From: Ianthella basta
Taxonomy: Eukaryota; Porifera; Demospongiae; Verongiida; Ianthellidae
NCBI GenBank assembly: GCA_964019415.1
Contig: OZ025873.1
Span: 4,068,776-4,132,775 of the forward strand
DNA length: 64,000 nucleotides
Direction: 5' to 3'
A program made the position numbers and the translations under genes. This document shows, in pieces, positions 43,165 through 54,044 of the stretch. Below the pieces are notes generated by a model that saw nothing but the letters and a program-made list of their open reading frames with translations, was not told the DNA's origin and ran no database searches. How positions within the stretch are numbered: the first letter of the stretch is position 1; every line of letters begins with the position of its first letter.

Positions 43165-46123
43165 ATCAATAGACCGGAGTCCTGGCAGCTCCAACGTGCT
43201 CTGGACAGAGGCAGAGTTCCCCATCTGGATAGCCACGGATAGTCGCTGGAGCAGGTACTGGGGCTCACCTGTGGTTGACTTCAGCCTGTGGCCTAGGTTT
43301 CGGAGGAAACTCAATGAATCTGGACCTATTATGCCGCAGGTTTCCACTGCAATAGACTGGAATACATAGGACCTGTCAAGGTACTTGCTCTGCTTGTTCT
43401 TCTCTGCTGTGGCTGCAGCCCCTCCCGCTTCCCTGGATGATCCACGAATGCGGGAGTCACAAAAGGAGTCCACGCATGTTTCGTCCCATATGAGGAATTT
43501 TCCCTCCGTCCATGGAATGAGGGTAACACTATCTGGGCGCTTCCCATCAGCTCTGTGAAGGCCAGATGGTTCAAGTCTGCTGGGGATGTTAGCTGAAGCT
43601 AACGAGTGGTAGATGGTGTTATTCAGCATCTGATGGTGAGGGATTCTGTCTTGGCTCATCCTGTAGCTCAGACCATGAAGGCCGAACTTGTCGACAGGTC
43701 CTCTACAGAAGCTGCAGGAGTGGGGTAGGCATATGGAGGCACCCACTCTGAGACCAATGGCAATACGAATAGCCTCGTTCGGCATGCGAAGACCCAGTGA
43801 GGAGATAGGTGGTGTGTTCAACCATGCTCCAGACTCGAATGAGCCGGCACCAAGCAGCCGTGATTTTGAGATCTCATTGGTGCAGTGCTCCAGAAGGGTG
43901 TCGAATGTGTGCTGGACTACAGGCCCGTCCCAGGATTTCTGGCGATTTACGGCAGAAGGGACTGGTGTGTCTTCAGGCAGTGCCTGTTTCCATCTAGACA
44001 GAGCCAGGTCCCTGTCGAGGTATGGGGTAGATGACAGGTGGTCGGGGAGAATCTCCTGCATTAGGATGAGGCCCCACCAGCAGATGCCAAAAAGGCAGAT
44101 GGTGCAAGAGTGGACGCACTTCGAAACCCAAGGCCACCTGATTTCACAGGGAGGGTTGCCTGGAGCCATGAGTCTCCCTGATCAAAATCAATGTCGGTGA
44201 TCCTCGAAACAATGGACTCCAGAAGGTGGTCCCAAGACTCAAGGAGTGGGGACAAAAAGGCTGGTGACGTTCGTAAGATGTGCAAGAGCTTCGGGATGGA
44301 AAGGGAGTGTCGCAGGATAGTGATGGCATCGTGCATTTGGAGGTGGCAAAGTCGTTCTCCCATCACTTTCAACTGGCGACATTGTTCCTGAATGCAAGCC
44401 TGCAGTGCCTCCTTCCCTAGGGGAGAACCCAACAAGATGGCATGGGAGGCATGAACATACTGCAGACCTGGGAAAGCCGACAGAACAGGGCTGACTGAGG
44501 ACTCACTGTGAGACAGCACTTCAGACTTGTCTACATTTAGGAATAGCCCTAATGCCTTCCCCTGATTCTCAATTTTCAATAAGTCTGATTCGATGTCCTC
44601 AAAACTCCTGCCAATTGTGCTGTCGTCAAGGTAGAACACTGTGAATTCCGATGACAGGCTGGATACCAGGTTGTGAATACCCAGGCAAAACAGCATTGGG
44701 CTCAGGGGGTCCCCCTGCTGTATGCCCTCAGCAGACGACACTTGCACATCGTTCCACAAAAGGATGGAAGGAGAACTGTATGCTGAGTGGACGAAAGGCA
44801 GCAGATCTGGGATGTGGTCCTTGACAGCTCTCAGCATTTTGTCCCAACGTAGAGAGTTAAATGCATTCTTAAAATCTACTTTTACCATGGCTTGGTGGGG
44901 GGGTAGGTGATTCAGGTAAATTCGGCTGGCATGGACAGCTGCCTCGATGCCACCCGTGACTCCAAAACCCAGCTGGCGGGGTGCCAGCATCTGGGGAATG
45001 GATTCGAGGGCATGTAGGCCGGCACATTTTGAGGCGAGCCTTCTCAAAGTGCAACCTACTGCAATTGGGTGAATACCACCACTTTTCTTAGTTAGGGCAG
45101 TCAGATTTGCTCCAAAGAAGAGGGGGCGGATAGAGGTGGGGGTTCTGCCCTCAAGAATCAGTGTGGTAAGACCTACTAGGGCTGTTAAGAGGGATGCGCC
45201 CCCATCACCTGCTGATGGACTTGTAAGGTCTTTGAGATGTTGAGGGAGTAGGCCATCAAAGCCCCCACTCGATCCTTTGGGGAAGGATGAGATTACCTTC
45301 ATGATGACTTGGGTATCAATGGTGAAAGCGAGTGGTGATGTGTGTTCCAAGGAAGGGATGTCAGAGTCAGGCAGTGGCAGGGGATGCTTAGTTTTGAGGG
45401 CTTGTAGGGTCTCACTACTGGGTTCTGCAATAGCATCCTCGCTGCAAGCCAGCCGGACAGCCCCTCGGTAGTCACCCTCTTCCAGTTTACTGGAGACCCT
45501 GGAGGCCAGTTGCTCCATCTGGTTGTGCTTTTTGGGTGGTCTCACTCGCTGGGGAGGCCGAGTAGCAGGTGTCTCGGTGAACGGTTCCTGGGTCACCTGC
45601 TTGTTGAACAGGGTTGCCAAACTCCAGCGCTTACCCCTCTGGCAGGTGTTTGCAGACATTTCTTGGAAAAGGAGAGCAATCCCACCCAAGAGGACACATC
45701 GTTTCTAGAGACGACCTGCTTAATCACATTGGCCAGCCTTCGCGCGACAGTCACTCTAAAGAGCCGAGGTATTCGCTTCACAGTCCTAATCGGCGAACTA
45801 AGGTGTGAAGTCAGGGATTCAATTTCAGCTTGTGTAGAGATATCAAGTTGTTGATCACTGGCTAATTGATGAACGGTTTCTGGTGGTGGAATGGTGTCCG
45901 GTTGTAGATCAACGGCAGGCTGGTGATCGATAGTGCCATTCACAGTAGATCGTTTTCCCACCTCAGGCTTGTTCATACATCGATTGGGCTGGGATGTGGA
46001 CGGCCAGCAATCTACACAAAGTCTGCCATTCTTCACGCACAGGCATCTGACACATCGGCCATTCTTCATGCAGGGGCAGCACCGTGAATTGGACTGAGAT
46101 TGACAGCGCGGTGCTGCCGCCAT
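43165..46123 (-). pseudogene. RLE-type non-LTR retrotransposon, near complete, few lesions
   Basis: From ATG at 46123: a cysteine-rich N-terminus (CCPCMKNGRCVRCLCVKNG, then CVDCWPS), a linker, RT with FGANLTALTKKSGGIHPIAV, VKVDFKNAFNSLRW, GIQQGDPLSPMLF and an intact FYLDDST active site (about 44625-44645), then thumb and a tail with CSFCRGPVDKFGLHGLSY, LEPSGLHRADGKRPDSVTLI, FLIWDETCVDSF and AEKNKQSKY. KRPDS ... WDxTCVDSF ... K fits a PD-(D/E)XK restriction-like endonuclease, as in R2/R4/NeSL-type LINEs. Two frameshifts only (about 45650 and 44070). The ORF runs into a TTGA tetranucleotide 3' tail (43144-43170). No APE domain. Probably a fairly recent insertion. Confidence 0.85.
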
Positions 46124-46139
46124 TATTATTATAAATTTT

Positions 46140-46176
46140 GTATAATTATTAATTATTATTATTATTATTATAATTA
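46140..46176. repeat. TTA-rich tract at the 5' side of the RLE LINE
   Basis: TAATTATTAATTATTATTAT and on; continues as TTATTATTATT at 46347-46366 beyond the MITE. Confidence 0.7.
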
Positions 46177-46184
46177 TACCTGTG

Positions 46185-46338
46185 TCTATTGGTCCGGCAG
46201 CCAGCTCAGCAAAATTATATAAAATCAACCCCAACCCTAACCCTAACCCTAATACTAAATAATTTATACAGGATATAATATCGTAACCTACGGTGTTGTT
46301 TTATACTATTTTGCTGAGCTGGCTGCCGGACCAATAGC
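46185..46338. mobile_element. MITE-like inverted repeat with telomere-repeat core
   Basis: Arms of about 35 bp (CTATTGGTCCGGCAGCCAGC, TCAGCAAAAT; 46185-46220 and 46301-46337) enclose a loop with CCCTAACCCTAACCCTAA (46235-46252). The arms are near identical, so it is recent or conserved. It is embedded in TTA-rich sequence. Confidence 0.75.
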
Positions 46339-46856
46339 CACTTCGTATTATTATTATTTATTATTATTTGTAATCTTTGCAATACTCTATAGTATCTAAC
46401 CTATGATAATATTAAAGCTCAATTATCTTGTATGAATGACCCCAATGTGTTTCGGGGATTGTGTTCTAATGATGATGATGATGATGATGGTTTCAGCTCT
46501 TGTAGCTATTAAATCAAAATAGGAACGCCCCCGTGTAGTCGTGCCGGATCTCTATAGCTAGTCCGCGCCTGAGGCGTCATCTCAAAACACAGTTGCCTGA
46601 AGTTAAAGGAGTCGTGTGAGGGCTTGTGGATTGTCGACTGGATAGCTAGGTATTAAAATTTGGCTGTGTTTCATTAATTTAAACCTGCGTTGCAAGTTTC
46701 CCTTGGTGACTTACGGATCTAAGTCGTGTGCGAGTATTCGCGTATGGACGTGAAGGGCAATCATCCAAGCGCCGGTGGCAATCCGATAAGTACAGCGCTG
46801 GAGCGCGTAGGAAGTTTGTCTTCCCCGTGTATTAAGATGCCCCAACACCGCGACAC
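46339..46856. other. No gene recognised; GATGAT run
   Basis: A short ATG/GAT trinucleotide run at 46468-46490. A 38-codon frame from 46744 (MDVKGNHPSAGG) lacks support. Confidence 0.4.
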
Positions 46857-47060
46857 CTAATCAATTACATAATCTGCGAAAAGAATCTGCTTCTTATCAA
46901 TGAGAATGTTAGCAGATCTTTTGAAAAGATGGTACACCCCTGCAATACCTCCAGTGGAAGCAAAGACCAAAGGTGTGAAGGTGCCCCGTTTGATCTCTCG
47001 CACCTTTTCAGCATACTGTCTCCTCTCCTGTTCATGCACATGGTTAAAGGTGGGTGGTAT
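46857..47060 (-). pseudogene. Retrotransposon protein tail fragment
   Basis: ERRQYAEKVREIKRGTFTPL then VFASTGGIAGVYHLFKRSAN. This is the block (K-x-x-Y-x-x-R-V-x-E-x-E-x-G-x-FTPLVFS-x-x-GG) found after the RT in some invertebrate retrotransposon proteins. Only about 60 codons remain. Confidence 0.55.
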
Positions 47061-47143
47061 TGACTTGTTCAATACCAAATAACTATTCCCACCAATACGT
47101 ACCTCTAAAAACCGACTAAATAGTCTAGTTAGCTTTCATTGAT

Positions 47144-47455
47144 TCACTGCATCTGTATTTGAAAGTGTTTCAACTGTTCTCTTGCAGAAAGCATAAATAT
47201 ACAAATCAGCATTGCCAAAATACCCGCGAAGTTAGGATACCTCCGGATATTGTATTGCAAAATTCGTATATTGTGAATGAAATCATGGCCGATTACACAA
47301 GCGATGCTCAGATTTGAAGCAAACTTCTTTACTGAGCCGACGGATGTCAGCGGGTACTTGGGAATTGCACCATCATGAAAAAGTATCGTTCCATAGATGA
47401 AGGATGGCGCTTCAAGAAGAAGAACGAAAGCGACGAAGCGCGACAGGAGGGACAC
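47144..47455 (-). CDS. Small putative membrane protein, unknown
   Basis: A 103-residue frame from ATG at 47455: a hydrophobic N-terminus like a signal peptide (LLSRFVAFVLLLEAPSFIYG) and a second hydrophobic segment near the C-terminus (FAGILAMLICIFMLSA). No family recognised and no partner exon. An opposite-strand frame (47375-47560) is highly charged and equally unsupported. Confidence 0.3.
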   Translation of the reverse strand: MSLLSRFVAFVLLLEAPSFIYGTILFHDGAIPKYPLTSVGSVKKFASNLSIACVIGHDFIHNIRILQYNIRRYPNFAGILAMLICIFMLSAREQLKHFQIQMQ

Positions 47456-47560
47456 GTTCTACGTAGCTACTTAAACGTTGAAACCTCTTGCTGTAGACCT
47501 AATTCCTGCCTGTCCTGCTCGTGGCTGTGGTCTAACAGTAAGTATGGAAATATTAGTTAA

Positions 47561-48190
47561 AAATGTAGCTCATATCTGTACGTTCTCATGATCAATTTGT
47601 GCATCCGAGTGTGAACGTGGGCACACTTGTGGCAGTACGTAGCTGCAATTTAACTAGTTAGATACAGTACTAGGATACTAGTTTAACTAGACTCTATGTC
47701 CTTCCCGTGACTGCATCGATACCTGCATGCGGTGGTCAATGCGCAATCTACCATCGGGCGAAACCTCCTCGGGTGTGCCGCCTGAAGAGTCGACAAATCA
47801 AGCCAAACTTCCGAGTGATGGTTCACGCGTGACGGGGGGGGGGGGGGGGGGGGGACCACATCATTATTAAAACAGGGGTATACAATCAGTGATAATGGTG
47901 TGATAGAAAAGGGTTAGAACCTCGGACACAGGGGTGCAGGTTGCTAAGCAGTAGAAACTGCATTGCTAGGGAATGCCCTGGCAAGGTAAGGGTGAGAAAA
48001 AGCTAGAGGGAACAAAGTGGGGAAAACATAACTTTGGGGAACAAAAGGACTGTATGGGGGTACAATTTGGGGGATATATAGGCAAGTAATACATGGATAT
48101 GTAAGGGGACAGTGGTGCTACATGTGAACAATACACTAAACATAACATTAAAAAAAAGTGATTGATGGGCATATTTGGCAGTCAATTGGG
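47561..48190. other. No gene recognised; 21-base G run
   Basis: A homopolymer of 21 G at 47834-47854. The part from about 47960 on is G/T-rich on the plus strand and probably the 3' untranslated end of the RT-linked nuclease fragment that follows. Confidence 0.45.
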
Positions 48191-48192
48191 GC

Positions 48193-48740
48193 TCAGTCTC
48201 CATTTGGGCAACTGGCACCCAGGTTCCAGGGTGATTTGTGGGCTGAAAAGATAATGTAGCTCCCAGAGATGGCTGCTTTAGCCGCGTCGGTCAGAGCTTT
48301 ACGTCTGTCAGAGGGTTTGCTCTGGGGGGCAGCAAGCCTTAGAGCCGTATAGGCCTCGTGCGTGTAGTGGCCTAGGCAGCCAATCTCAATTGTCAGCAGT
48401 TGAACTTGGTAACCCTGGGCAGATAGGTCCGAAGCCAAAAGCTGGTAGTTAGTCTTCCCCTGCTTCCGGGCTCTAGCATTCTTGATGCTGGTGAGGTCGT
48501 TCTAGGGCACAGTGAGTTCCAACATGGTAGCACGCTTACCATCCACAAAAAGAGATCCGGCCGAGCGGTGGTCCCAATGATGGTGGGCGAATGGTTGCTG
48601 GAGGAGATTCGCATGCTCTGTGATCCAGCAGGTCTGCATAGACGGAGGCTTCTGGATTAAACCTCTGCAAGAATGGGAGTAGGGCGGTGATCACCATGTC
48701 AACATCAACTCCATTCAAGCCAAGACCGTACACATCCAAA
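48193..48740 (-). pseudogene. Restriction-like nuclease tail of a second RLE-type LINE
   Basis: Minus strand: GLNGVDVDMVITALLPFLQR, NPEASVYADLLDHR, IIGTTARPDLFLVDGKR, ATMLELTVP, stop, IKNARARKQGKTNYQLLASD, LLTIEIGCLGHYTHEAYTAL, AISGSYIIFSAHKS. RPD ... LELTVP ... K is the PD-(D/E)XK pattern of the endonuclease that ends some cnidarian and sponge RT proteins. Frames shift twice and TGG has become TAG after LTVP. The RT is not found; degraded sequence continues to about 49260. The hammerhead mini-element at 48755 sits in its upstream part. Confidence 0.55.
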
Positions 48741-48754
48741 ACAGTACATGTATG

Positions 48755-48917
48755 AATGAAGTGAGGGCTTCTCAGCTGGCTCAGGCATCAGAAAGGGTTG
48801 GTTCTCTAATACCAGCTTCACAACAGGGTTGAAAACCTTGCCGACGTTTCGACCAGATGCTCTGGTCTTCTTCAGGGCGAAGATATGCTAAGCTGGTATT
48901 AGAGAACCAACCCTTTC
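48755..48917 (-). mobile_element. Penelope-type mini-element with hammerhead motif, copy B (best preserved)
   Basis: A 163-bp insertion between perfect 13-bp direct repeats CAGTACATGTATG (48742-48754 and 48918-48930). Perfect 28-bp inverted arms (48791-48818 and 48890-48917, GGTTGGTTCTCTAATACCAG) enclose the hammerhead-like motif. A tail reading CTGAGAAGCCCTCACTTCAT on the minus strand (48755-48776) is shared with copy C. No ORF. Confidence 0.85.
48841..48877 (-). ncRNA. Hammerhead ribozyme-like core
   Basis: Minus strand: CTGAAGA, stem II AGACCAGAGCATCTGGTC, then GAAACGTCGG. This has the hammerhead core order CUGANGA - stem II - GAAA with an adjacent GUC. Hammerhead motifs with short stems are known in Penelope-like element terminal repeats. 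No self-cleavage is claimed; stem III would be very short. Confidence 0.6.
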
Positions 48918-48930
48918 CAGTACATGTATG

Positions 48931-49696
48931 TCAGAAATTGCTTGGGATCGGCTTCGCTATCGCCCTTTGGTAGGTGACAGATATAAACTGACATTAGGAT
49001 GCATTCGATAAGGCCTTTGGTAAGAGCCCGGGGGCGGTATCAATATATTGTGCCACACAAGGCTCTGTGTGCGGCGGGGAAGAGACTGAGCGTGTGTGGA
49101 CCGTAGGATCTATGTTGGAACGACATGTGGAGAAGATTGGGTTCAATCCGCAAAAGGTGATCATCACAGGCAGCTGTGGTCTGCATTCTGTGGACCATTT
49201 CTTGTGTAGGTGACAAGTTGAATCGTTCTCCTTTATGTATACTGGTTCGCACAAATCTCCTGATAACGGACTATAGGGTAACCCCGTGAGTTACTATCGT
49301 CGCATATATGCGTTTTTCCAACAGTCGCTATTTGGCAAATGCCCAGCTTATAATTCTCCCGTATAGATACGTACTAGCCTCTACCGGTATGTCCACCACA
49401 CGCATGGTCACCAATGCTGGTGAGTTGTACCGCCACAGATGTGTATGTCAGTGAGTCACATGTGAGTACATGTGTGTGTGTGTGTACGTGCATGCGTGTG
49501 TGTGAGTTATAACGTCATTAAAATGGTGGTGTACTGGCCACATGGTCAGATGATGCTTACCAAAATGAACACCTGCTCAGAGGTGGCATGTTTTTCTGCT
49601 GCCTGATAAACTATCCAGCAAGAAAGGAACTTAAAGTAACAATGGCACTGTTCCTTGTTAGCAGCAAGTATCACTTTCGAAAGTAAGACTTTTGAG
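48931..49696. other. Degraded sequence, nothing firm
   Basis: Part up to about 49260 may belong to the upstream region of the RLE fragment. A TG-rich stretch lies at 49455-49505. Confidence 0.35.
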
Positions 49697-49899
49697 CACC
49701 TCTGGTGAATACAAAATGTGGTGCCCTACATAACGTAGACATTCTTCCACCACACCAACTGCTGGATGAGCCTGACTACAGGGCATCAACTGATAGTGCC
49801 ACTCAGTGTGTTCCATCATACCTCCAACCTCTTGACTACCCTGGAAAGCGTGCACCTCTCTTGGGTGATAGTCTTTCATCTTTGTTAACTAGAAGCAAG
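49697..49899 (+). CDS. Candidate exon, unknown
   Basis: Open frame APLVNTKCGALHNVDILPPH, QLLDEPDYRASTDSATQCVP, YLQPLDYPGKRAPLLGDSLS between an AG at 49696 and a possible donor GTGTTT at 49900. The composition is protein-like, but no family or neighbouring exon is recognised. Confidence 0.25.
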
Positions 49900-50485
49900 G
49901 TGTTTCATTTTCAGCATCATCTAACAATGGGCTTCCATGCTTGCCCATGTAGCAAGGAACCTAGCTCAGGCTTGAATTGCCTCATTGATGGAATGACAGC
50001 TTTGTGGCAGAAAGGCATTACCCAATTAAGTAGCTCTTTTCAAATTCAAGTGTGTGTGTGTGTAACAGTCCTTAAAGGTTATTCCATTAGTGTGATTATA
50101 TGTGACAATGCTTTGTTTCTATGACTAATTTTCCCACTCTTTTCATTCATGTTTTTCTCTTATCTCAGGTAGTGTGCATGCGTGCTTATGTATTATGTAT
50201 GTATGTTTATTTACATAGAACTTGGTGAGTCCCACGAATTTTGTACGCAAACTTTTGCTAATGTCTTAAGCATTTAAAGCTTAAGTGTGCACAGTTGCCC
50301 TTCTAAATTTCCTCCAGATGGCACACGTAGTGTGGTCGAGCGAACTGCCTTCTTCCACAACAGAACCTTAGCCACTGCAATGACTGCGGGTGTGCTGTAA
50401 AGCACTTGCAGCTATCTGTGTGCCCTCCATCCGTGTCTCTCTCCTCTCATTCATGTCTGTATGTATGTTTGCATGTGTGTGTTTA

Positions 50486-50487
50486 GC

Positions 50488-50562
<75 letters not shown>
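50486..50562. repeat. GT microsatellite
   Basis: About 38 uninterrupted GT units. Confidence 0.95.
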
Positions 50563-51233
50563 ACGTCAGTGTTGTGGTAATGGTAATTGGTAATTGTAAT
50601 TGGCCGTAATTGGATACACATTTCTCAGCAGTTGTCATTTAATTGGAATTGGGATATTTTTGTTCAAGTAATTTGTTGTAGTGTCGAAATAATTGTATTT
50701 GTGACCAATTGCCTGTAAGCTGTGTAATTTCCTCAACACTGATACACTTTTTGTTTGTATCTTGTTTTCCTGCCATTTACACAGAGCAGTGACCATTGGG
50801 AACAAATATTTAATTTGGGGAGCAGCCCCGTAACTATATTGAACTGCTGAATATTATTTTATTACGTTTTTCTATCAATTTCCAATTCTGTTGAAGTACC
50901 CACAGAAGGTCTGGTATTATTGCATATGCTGACTTGTGTCCAGATGATATCATGTACTGGCCTATCAAATTTGCCAATTGCTATATGTTGTCAGCCTAAT
51001 TTTAAAGACGTGGCATTGGTTCACTCAAACGATATTGTTGGATGCATTGGGACTTCGCTCAGGTACAATCTGATGGCACAGTAAGAACAAGTGGTATAAG
51101 CAAAATAATGAGAATTTGGGTACTGAATACTTCGCTCCCCACACTGCCACACTACGGACGGCATTGTGCAAGAGTTAACTGACATTATGCAATAGTTACA
51201 TTTCTGTGGTGCAAGTCAGCTTATGCAATACTA

Positions 51234-51259
51234 CCAGACCCTTTCGCACAGGGGTCTGG
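51234..51259. repeat. Hairpin CCAGACCC / GGGTCTGG
   Basis: 8-bp perfect stem around TTTCGCACAG. The left word CCAGACCCTTTCG also occurs at 36580. Confidence 0.45.
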
Positions 51260-52204
51260 CATAAGAGATTATGGTCTATGTGTCAGTTAAAGTTGGAGCT
51301 TGTAGTTATACATGACAAAGTACAGAATGAGAAAAGAAAACAATATCCAACTAGTCAATTCCAGGACATCCTGTACTTTAGCCAACCTTTGGTAAGGTTA
51401 TTACTGTGGCCATGACAAACTCTTCAGCTACCTTGCAATGCTTGTACTCAGCTTTGTGTATTGCATATGCCTTATGCATAGCCTTATCCTTATCACCTTA
51501 CCATGCCAACGTGGACAACACTGTCTCATACTTACACATTCTAGATTTACATTGCATATCTTGTGGCAAGGGACAAAACTCAGTTAGCTCAGTGAAACCA
51601 TGAACTGGCTATGGATCCATGGCAATGCACATTGCCATATGTTCCGAGTCGTCTTGTAGTGAATCTTCCTTCAGACAACTTGTTTAGGTAACACCAGAAG
51701 TTGTGGGTGGGTGGTCGCCTGGTGATGCTTGGTGTGGAATGTAATGATCACCTACATATTCCTAGACTGGCATTGGCATTATACCATACCTTGTCATAGT
51801 AGGTGGTCTGGCTACACAAGACTGCTCATAAGCTGTAGACTAGTTTGTGGCGGACAACATGTAAAGAAAGTTCACAATTACGCTCATTAACTCATGACCA
51901 CCAGTACCCTTATGCTGCAATGAGCCTGTGCCACATCAAAGTATAAATTTCATTTCTGACTACCTTTGTTGCTGTTTCACTTGTATGCCTGAGTTGTATT
52001 TGATGTCTGGTCCTAGCTGAGTAGTGTTATCTGAGACTGTTTCAAGTATATCAGTGTGTGATTTTGCAGTGATGTTGTACGTATGTCGCCCAAAGGAGAT
52101 TGTGGTCTTGAGGGTTGATTTTAGGGAGGGGCCCTTCAACACAGTATTGCCCCCCCCCCCACCTCTTGTATCACCCTCCTATATTTCTTGGAACCTCAGT
52201 TTTG

Positions 52205-52243
52205 CCCTTGCCCCTCGTAAAAGAATTTTATGAGGGGCAAGGG
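52205..52243. repeat. Long hairpin
   Basis: CCCTTGCCCCTCGTAAAA, GAA, TTTTATGAGGGGCAAGGG: 18-bp stem with one mismatch. Confidence 0.75.
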
Positions 52244-52430
52244 TTGTACTGCGGTATTGTTTCAATACCGTGAAGGTGTATATTTGCATCTTATATAGAT
52301 AGATGTATAAGATACATTATACTGCATACAAAATTGAGACTTGTTTCTAAATGCAATGAAACCTGTCAAAGACAGCCACCTGTGGGCCTGTTGTAACTGG
52401 CCTTATAGTGAGGTGGTTGCATTACAGAGG

Positions 52431-52994
52431 TACCATATATGTCCGGAGAGGTCCGGGCCTCAGTTTCTTTCAAGAGATTTTTGACCCGGCCTCTATTTGA
52501 GCCCGGCTTCTATTAAAATGCTAGTTTAAAATGAACTGATACCTAGCCATGCTTCCTATATAAAATTTGTCAGTGTCACAACAAACGAGTGGTCGCCAAT
52601 TTGCTGAGCTCTTTCTAGAAGGCATGAGTTGTGGGAAGTCACCATGTTCACAATTCAGTCTTGAACCCAGCAATGCCCATCTTCGCATCAGCAGTTACTT
52701 TACTCTTCTTCCCGCACTCCACAGCCTTCAGCTGGGGGAAATAGTACGATTTCCTTGTGGACATTGCTGCCGCGAGTGCAGAGGTAACTCCATTCAGTCG
52801 CCATGGATCTCGCTGTGATTGACTTGAACCTCCAGCCTGCATTTAAGATGTCGAAGACAGGCCCAGTGCGTCGATTCCAGATCCGGCCTTTATTCGGACC
52901 CGGCCTCTATTAAAGAATAGCTACTGTGACCCCTGGCTTCTATTTTAGCCCCGGCCTCTATTTGAGCCTGGCCTCTATATGGACATATACGATA
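52431..52994 (-). mobile_element. Non-autonomous DNA transposon with GGCCTCTATT subterminal repeats
   Basis: Ends are inverted (TACCATATATGTCC at 52431; GGACATATACGATA at about 52980). Both sides carry several GCCCGGCCTCTATTTGAGCC-type words (52480-52520; 52880-52980). Inside, the minus strand has MSTRKSYYFPQLKAVECGKK then SKVTADAKMGIAG, resembling the first helices of a psq/brinker-type DNA-binding domain used by some pogo-like proteins. Only this stub of coding sequence remains. Confidence 0.6.
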
Positions 52995-53342
52995 GGCTGC
53001 AATGTTGTAGCACTGTGTTAGTAATATTTTGGGCCAGGGAAGTTGGCTGTTTGGGAGAGGTGGCTGCCTTACACAGTAAACACAGTAACTGTCTTAGACA
53101 AGGTTTCACTGAAATTTATCTATGTTTACTGTATCTGTATATAAACTACCATCTCCACACAGTGCAAGTTGCAATGTGCACAAGCACTAGTGGTATAATG
53201 CTTTCCAAGGCAGTGGAGCCAATGCTTGTATTCTGTACTGGTATAAAAGTCAACAGAATAGCATACCTGTAGCTACATTTGCTGAGTGGATGCAGTGCTC
53301 GTATTGCAAGGAATCATATGGCTACATGTGGTGTTGGCTGAA

Positions 53343-53885
53343 TATCAGGGGCAGATGTGCCTCCTGGTCATATCACTGAGGAAGTAATGCTTTTGCAGTG
53401 GGCTTAGATGTGGCAGTTATGGAATGGTTTTGTGGCTAGCAATATAACAGCTATTATATGTTAAATGGCTGCTAATTGGTGTGGCAATTTGATTGTTTTT
53501 TGATTGATCTAATGTCAGTCATTTTGTAGCGATTGAAGTAATCCTGCTGATATCAAGGGCAGATGGCCTATCTGGCCATGTCCACCAAGTTTCAGGACTG
53601 CATAAGCCTGGTCTGTGCATTGCCGGCACAGGCCTGCTAATTGGTGGCAGAATGTGATTGTTTTCACTTTTCCATTCTATTGTGAAACAAATTGAGCAAC
53701 AGTGTCCTTCATCTTGGGCAGATGGACCACCTGGCCATGCCCACCAATTTCCATATCGAAGTGAGCCATGTTGACGGAATATGCCATACACCCCCATATC
53801 TTGGCCATTTTTTAGCCAACTGTGCAATCCTGCTAACATCAGCAGAAGTAGGGCTACCAGACTATAGCCGCCAAGTTTCATATCT
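53343..53885. repeat. Four degenerate direct repeats
   Basis: The box GGGCAGATGGxCxxxCTGGCCATGxCCACCAA recurs around 53345 (diverged), 53557, 53718 and 53850 (diverged), spaced about 130-210 bp, with other shared words (GCTAATTGGTG at 53473 and 53637). Nature unknown. Confidence 0.55.
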
Positions 53886-54044
53886 GTAGGGGCTTGAATG
53901 GTTTAATATGCCCAATACAGCCATGTATCAAAAAATGCACAATACATTCAGTGTTAGCCCATGCAAATTTATATTAGCACTTTGATATATTGTAAATGAC
54001 AGTGATTGCATGTCAGCAATTCACTTTGCTCATAATAGTAGGTA

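Larger units (their letters stand above)
49900..52430. other. Long stretch without a recognised gene
   Basis: Holds a GT microsatellite (50486-50562), a C run (52150-52160) and two hairpins (51234-51259, 52205-52243). Open frames are short and lack support. Confidence 0.5.

Noticed and set aside
44061..45689. Host gene call for the 542-residue minus-strand ORF
   Set aside because: The RT motifs, restriction-like nuclease tail and simple-repeat 3' end identify a retrotransposon.
46744..46860. A 38-codon plus-strand ORF (MDVKGNHPSAGG)
   Set aside because: No splice signals, homology or promoter evidence.
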